Of a stretch of DNA of 64,000 bases, positions 58,804-64,000 are shown in pieces. Within the stretch, counting starts at the first letter, position 1; each line of letters opens with the position of its first letter. Source of the stretch: Atopsyche davidsoni (taxonomy: Eukaryota; Arthropoda; Insecta; Trichoptera; Hydrobiosidae); contig JAILWY010000001.1 in the NCBI GenBank assembly GCA_022113835.1, positions 13,012,501-13,076,500 of the forward strand. Reading direction: 5' to 3'. Made by a program: the position numbers and the translations under genes. The notes beneath the pieces are model-generated. The model saw only the letters and a program-made list of their open reading frames with translations, made no database searches and had not been told where the DNA came from.

Positions 58804-59400
58804 CGGCGACTATTTCACGACTACCGACCTGACACTTCGAGAGAGTCTATTCTAACAGGGTGACACTTAATTTGTAATTTGTTTACAATCCCATATTCAC
58901 ACCTCAATGTTCGATCCGGTCACAATACGAAGTGACAGTTGACTTTTGAAAGTTCACCCGGTGCGCCGACGTTCGGGCGGCTCGCAAAAACAATGTCCGC
59001 AACGAGTATTCGACGATGCCAAATAACGGGACAGATTCACTACAACTCGGGTGTCACTCACTTTAATTGTGTTCAAATCACTGCCACTAACGGTTGTCAC
59101 TCGACAGTTGTCGAATAAGCTCGACGTCCGGTTGTACGATCTTCAATGCGCGGATAAGGCAGAACCTCGCGAGGACGGATCGCTCGCATCGGCAATCGGC
59201 ATACGGTGCGCGAGCGGATGCGCAGTGGACGTGCCGCGGGGGCTGCTAGCTCACTGCGGGTAGGGTGCCGTCTGGCGCGGGGCTCGCCTCGAGGTCCCGC
59301 CCGGCCCGCCATCCATCCCCCCTCGCCCGCCTCGGCCGCTACTTCGGAGGGGCTGCGAGGCCCATTCTCTTGCATAACACCTGGAACTTTATATTGCAGC
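58804..59400 (-). promoter_or_regulatory. CycD promoter and 5' leader, CpG-rich
   Basis: A strongly GC-rich zone (about 58940-59370) directly upstream of the CycD ATG. It contains TGGCGCGGGG near 59273, similar to an E2F site core, and ACAATG near 58990. No TATA box noticed. The exact start site and any 5' UTR intron are undetermined. Confidence 0.5.
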
Positions 59401-60048
59401 TACCTGCCGACCGCGACTATCGTTTGGAAAGGTTTTACCTTGCCATTAATGTGTAATATTATTTAAAAAAATAAAAAAACACTGTCACTGTAAATACGAA
59501 TAAAAAATAAGACATTATTTATAAATATTAAATCAATTGTTGTGTTTATACATACTAATCACGTTGTAAAATAACTCTTTAATATTGAATTTAATAGGGC
59601 CTAAATACGTGAGAATGCATTATATAAAATATTTGTTTTTGGTTTTTTTTAAATATTTCACAGCATTTATTGTTTGTTTATTGTTATTTGAAAAAATATT
59701 GTAACCAAAAATCATTTTATTTTTTGGAAAAAACATTTAAAAATCTCTTATATGCAAAATCCACCTTATCCGTAATAAATAGAATACTCGCTAACGCAAC
59801 AATATATTTGTTTATTCTAATTTTATTAAAATAAATTTAAACTTAATAAATCTAATGTATATAAAAAAATTATCCCAAAATGTGTCAGGAAATAATTAAT
59901 AAATTTTTGTGCGCAGTATGACACCTTCGCGCCGCCGACCACGTGTACGAGCATTGTTCTGCGCCGGGGATCAAAAACATCTGCCGTTTTAGTGCATTTC
60001 TACACTACGCGGCATACAAGTACCGCTGCCCGCACGCACGGCACGCAC

Positions 60049-60074
60049 GCTCACGCTCACGCTCACGCTCACGT
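60049..60074. repeat. short GCTCAC tandem repeat
   Basis: About four consecutive GCTCAC units ending in CACGTGACGCG, preceded by CGCACGCACGGCACGC. A simple-sequence tract in a GC-rich knot. Confidence 0.8.
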
Positions 60075-61345
60075 GACGCGCACACCACTCGGGCTCGCTT
60101 GCCCGCGCCCGGGACCTCTCCCAATCCCCCCCAAGTTTCTGCATTACTTTTTACATCCCCTATTTTATAAAGGAAGGAAGTTCGAAGGATCTCTTGATAT
60201 AATAATAATGGGATGACTAGCGTTCAATTAAATGAATTTTTTTTACAACGGATGGTTTGTGACGCGATGAATCGAATTTTAGATTTTTTCTGCATGCATG
60301 TGCTTTGAATATCCTTTGATGTATAAATCGTAGAAAGTTTGCACTCAATATTTTCTATGAAAAAAAAAAAACACTCACGTTTTTTATTTTAAATATCAAC
60401 GTGAAAAAAACTGGTTATGTTGTTACGGGCAATTGCATTTTTATTGTGTATTTATTTCATAACAGTTGATATGTTATGTGTTTATTTTTCGCATCTGATG
60501 TTGTTTCGCACCTGAGCAGGTAAAATTTTGGAGCGCACCGAGCTTAGTAGGGTTGTATTTACAGGTAAAATACTCGGAAAAAATAGGACCTACTTGAAAC
60601 ATTTACTGTTTGGATAGGGAAAGTCAATAATAATGCAAGCAAGATAACTGAAAGTTTCTGAGAAATGTGCAAAAATCTTCATTTTACTTATAAAATTCCT
60701 AGCATACTCATCATCAATCAGACTTGTCATGAATGCATGCATGCTTAATGATATTAAAATATATATTAACCAAAATAAACCAAAGTCTTGCTTTTTGGAG
60801 AGACGTTAAATCGTAGAAATTCACTGCATTTTTTTAAACATATAATAGGTCCGTCCCTCTTAATTAAATTTATAAAACTTTCGGTATGAATTGATAGCGA
60901 AACAAAATAAATTATTAGTATCTAAATGAGTTATAGTTTGGAGAAAACTTTACTCGGGACTCTTGAAGACAGTAGTTCGGAACAGTAGTGTGAAAATTAA
61001 TGCTTAGTTTATTGATAATTTGAACTGAATATTTTAATTAAAATAATAATAATATTTTTACTATGACGAAAGCGGTTATACTCAGGTAAAAATAAACGCA
61101 AGTGAGGAGGGCTAAGAAGTGTTCATGCCACTTCAATGAATAGGATGTATTATGAGTAATAATTTTTTTTTCAGAAAGCTCCCGATGGGGATGATTTGAC
61201 TATTTGTATCTAGGCGAATGGGTTATATTGTATATATTGTTAAAATTATTTTTAAACCATAGCTGTCATGTTGTGGCTATATGAATAATTATTTACAATC
61301 GTAAGTTATGGGAATGCGCTCCCCCGCAGTGTCCGCCGCACTCAC

Positions 61346-61375
61346 CTGTAGCCACAAAGGGTGAAGGGGCGACAT
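61346..61375 (-). other. possible first exon or leader exon (10 codons plus strong donor)
   Basis: Reading minus, ATG at 61373-61375 opens MSPLHPLWLQ and runs straight into the strong donor CTACAG|GTGAGTGC at 61344-61345. No partner exon was identified. Joining it to CycD exon 2 would be in phase but would delete the LxCxE and the front of the cyclin box. It may instead be a CycD 5' UTR exon or chance. Confidence 0.2.
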
Positions 61376-63184
61376 GATTGCTATTTAATTGTCTCAGTCC
61401 ATGTGACATATTTGACCACAGTGATGGTTCATCACATTATATTAATTTAATATGGAGTCTGCGTGTTCCCGAAAACCGTATCACGCGAGCTTGGAAGAGT
61501 TTGACAGAGGTATATCATTGGCTTGCATTAGATAATACATATTTAAAAAAAAATGAATTAATGAAGTAAACAAGATAAATAAATGTGTACGAATAATCAC
61601 TAACAAGTGTTAACTTACGAAGGTCTCAAAGTATTGACCAGTAAAATAACACTAATACAAAAGCTAGTCAAAACTGATAAGCGGTGTACCGAAATGGTCA
61701 CATATATTTGTCTTTTATTTCGCTGCATAAGATACTTATATTTTTGGTACAAATATAATCTCACTTCTGAGAACTATTCTAGAGTTTCTATAAGGCAGAA
61801 TGACAATGAATTTAGCTTAAGATTATCATTTGGTTTACGTGTTGATTTATAAGTGTATTGCACAATCACATGTATATGCAAGGCTTCCATCGGTGGCCTT
61901 AGATAAATTTTCTTATAAATGATACTATTATTTTTTGTAGTAATCGATTAAATAATTGTACATGAATATGCGGTAAAAACCGTGCAGAAAGCGATTGATG
62001 TCCCATAGGGGTCCATGCCATTAGGAAAACACGCATCGTGGAACTCAGCAGCTACCGATATTCCCTCATAAACCACATTTACTTATTTATAACTATAGTA
62101 TGTCCAGCGCCTGACCGCAGGTGCATCTGTCCATGATGTGGAGTGCCAGTATTCCGACTGGTATACTGGTATACACATTTCACGTTATTAGAAATACATT
62201 AGTAATTTATCATTTGTGGTCTCGAGGTGCTGTTTGAGACGCTTTAGTTAATTAAAAAATGACGAATTCACACAATTAAGAATTACTTATAAAACAAATA
62301 CAGGTACTTTGAGTTCATACCTTATTAGTTGTATTTTGAAATATCGTGACTCCTTGCCTCTACTAGACTCTACATTAATATCAAATATAAGAGAAGTAAT
62401 GCCATAACTTGCATGAAGAACTTTGTACAAAAAAAAAAACTATTATTGATAATGTTAAATTGATTAACACTAAATCTGGCTAACAATTGCGGAACTTTTG
62501 CAGATGAATTCAAAAATCGCAGCATTGTAAAAAACGTTGCTATTATATGAGTTGGTATATCTTGTGATGCAGTCATTTGCTAAAGCAGAATTACGTGAAC
62601 AGTGGTTTAATAACACCGTGGATTATTTTTTTTAAATTGTGGTTTAACACATATGCAGCCGTGCAATATCAAACGGGGAATGACCGAAATATAACGCCAA
62701 TAAATTGTGATGTACGTAGACCTGGTTTTACAAACAACTTTGTATAATATGGATCGTTTATGAATGTAAAATATAACCCAAAATATTTGTAAGGATTTCC
62801 ATATGTTTTATTGTAAAAACCAAGGCTACTGAGCTTGCTGCTTCCGGATCCAATATTTATTGCCAACACCAGCTGCTGGTATGACGTTGATTCTCAAGGA
62901 GTTGTATTAATTGTATAATTACTAATTATGTTTGACGCATGTGTATACTACGTAAGTATTTAAAACATCTGATTATTATTACTATAACAAAGCAATGATT
63001 TGGAATGATAAGATATAAAAATGTATATACACCTCTACAGGTGGTTCCAACCCTCTAACAACAGTTAATCATTCTCATATTTGATTCCGATTGATTTTTA
63101 AGAAAATATAAATTTTTAGTGATTTGTAGTCAAACGACGTTTAGTTTCATTAGCCTCAGATATCTTAAAAATAATTGATATTGT

Positions 63185-63270
63185 GGGTGTACGGTGTGCT
63201 AAATGATTAAGTGGCCAGGTATTATACGATAGCCAGGGGGTGTCGAATCCCACCTGTGCTGGTAGTCCGT
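63185..63270 (+). repeat. possible tRNA-derived SINE head
   Basis: A-box-like CTAAATGATTAAGTGG (about 63198) and B-box-like GTGTCGAATCCC (about 63239) are spaced as in tRNA-derived SINEs. No clean cloverleaf or tail was found. Confidence 0.3.
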
Positions 63271-63799
63271 TAACCTTTTTGAGTGTTTTTTCTTGTTGTT
63301 TAATGTTTGTATCACCTTGCAACCACCTCAAGCACTTTGTAAAATCAGTAAACATATATAGGTGTTTTGTGTTGATCTCTTCAATATTTGCAAGATATAT
63401 GTGTACATCAGTGGCGTACAGCCGACACACGCAACAAAACAACTCATAGTCTAAAATATTTTTAAAAAAATACACTGCATATTAATTTATAGTGTGCCAC
63501 GAATAATTGAACAAAGTCAAGAATGCGGTTGAGGCTCAATCATGCTAACAGAAATACGTTTTTGTTTATTTCTACCCTGTTTTGTTTTGATGTATCTCCC
63601 AAATATTCGTGGTTTTTATAAAAATTCATATTTATTTATTTCACATAGTTTTAATTCATGTACGCTGTTATCATGATTCACACCTGCGCGCAGGATCAGG
63701 GTATAGTCACATACCGAATTGATTGTAAATTAACATAAAAAATTAAGAATCTTGTAATTTTTTTAAATGCCATTTAAGTACATTCTTGAATTATTCTTA

Positions 63800-64000
63800 C
63801 TTTCCAAAAGTTTGCAAGAATCGCTGCAGAGGCTGTCCAGCAGCCGCTCACCTGGCCAGGTGCTCGGCGCAGGCCGGTGGGAGAGGCTGGTGACGTCACT
63901 GGCGGGTGGCGTCGGATTTGAGATCTGCAGGCGATATGTGCGGACACCCGCTGGGCAGTCCTTGCACCGGTATGCCATTATCACAACCCCACACCAGAGG
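63800..64000. other. GC-rich exon-like block running off the right edge, strand unresolved
   Basis: Plus strand: after an acceptor-like TTACTTTCCAAAAG, one frame stays open to the window end (KSLQESLQRLSSSRSPGQVL, then RWERLVTSLAGGVGFEICRR, ending HRYAIITTPHQR). Minus strand: another frame is open from the edge (VIMAYRCKDCPAGVRTYRL, ending HRPAPSTWP) and stops at a good donor, CCAG|GTGAGC. I recognise neither product. One strand is probably a real exon, or the block is a further GC-rich regulatory island. Confidence 0.4.

Larger units (their letters stand above)
59401..63795. other. upstream DNA right of CycD, no supported gene
   Basis: AT-rich, with a GC-rich knot at 60005-60125, a possible mini-exon at 61346-61375 and a SINE-like trace near 63185-63270 (listed separately). 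Several 60-80 codon frames are not protein-like. Confidence 0.5.

Noticed and set aside
59992..60216. Two overlapping 75-codon plus-strand ORFs rich in His, Arg and Ala
   Set aside because: They are created by the GCTCAC tandem repeat and its GC-rich flanks.
1..64000. CRISPR arrays, operons, toxin or phage-type systems, intact virus-derived genes
   Set aside because: Nothing with regular spacer-repeat structure, prokaryotic gene layout or viral protein similarity was seen; all recognisable genes are spliced eukaryotic genes.

Overview
The window is AT-rich eukaryotic nuclear DNA with spliced genes, short to medium introns, decayed DNA-transposon derivatives and TTAA-flanked elements. Gene content and structure fit a holometabolous insect, most likely a lepidopteran; the order is inference, since no species-diagnostic sequence was recognised.

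Layout, left to right. (1) 1-2679, plus strand: the 3' half of BBS7 (BBSome subunit), entering from outside the window. (2) 2821-6770, minus: complete ALKBH8 (RRM + AlkB dioxygenase + methyltransferase), convergent with BBS7 and only 141 bp from it. (3) 8874-14684, minus: a 1418-residue nuclear-looking protein with a cysteine-rich block resembling the MGA conserved domain; its non-coding first exon and promoter lie near 16968-17110. (4) 19847-31957, minus: complete THOC2 (THO/TREX complex), 26 coding exons, 1463 residues. (5) 36307-58803, minus: complete Cyclin D, 300 residues in four GC-rich exons spread over 22.5 kb. (6) 58804-64000: CycD promoter, then 4.5 kb of mostly featureless DNA, ending in an exon-like GC-rich block that runs off the right edge. 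For BBS7, ALKBH8, MGA-like, THOC2 and CycD I placed splice junctions by eye; in each complete gene the exon lengths sum to a multiple of three and every phase closes.

The genes look like unrelated housekeeping functions (ciliary transport, tRNA wobble modification, chromatin/transcription, mRNA export, G1 control); I see no operon-like or biosynthetic logic. The most unusual region is the intronic space of CycD. Roughly twenty discrete GC-rich islands of 150-450 bp sit in AT-rich background about every kilobase, and many carry the Sox-type heptamer ACAATGG/CCATTGT and homeodomain-type CAATTA/TAATTG cores. By eye I count 12 such heptamers between 36.8 and 58.5 kb and only one in the first 36 kb. 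I read this as a dense cis-regulatory array for CycD. The same introns hold a nearly perfect 60-bp foldback, a piggyBac-type MITE whose TTAA lies about 20 bp from a splice acceptor, and a TATA/poly(A)-bearing LTR-like fragment.

I found no complete autonomous mobile element, no functional tRNA or rRNA gene that I can support, and no CRISPR array.
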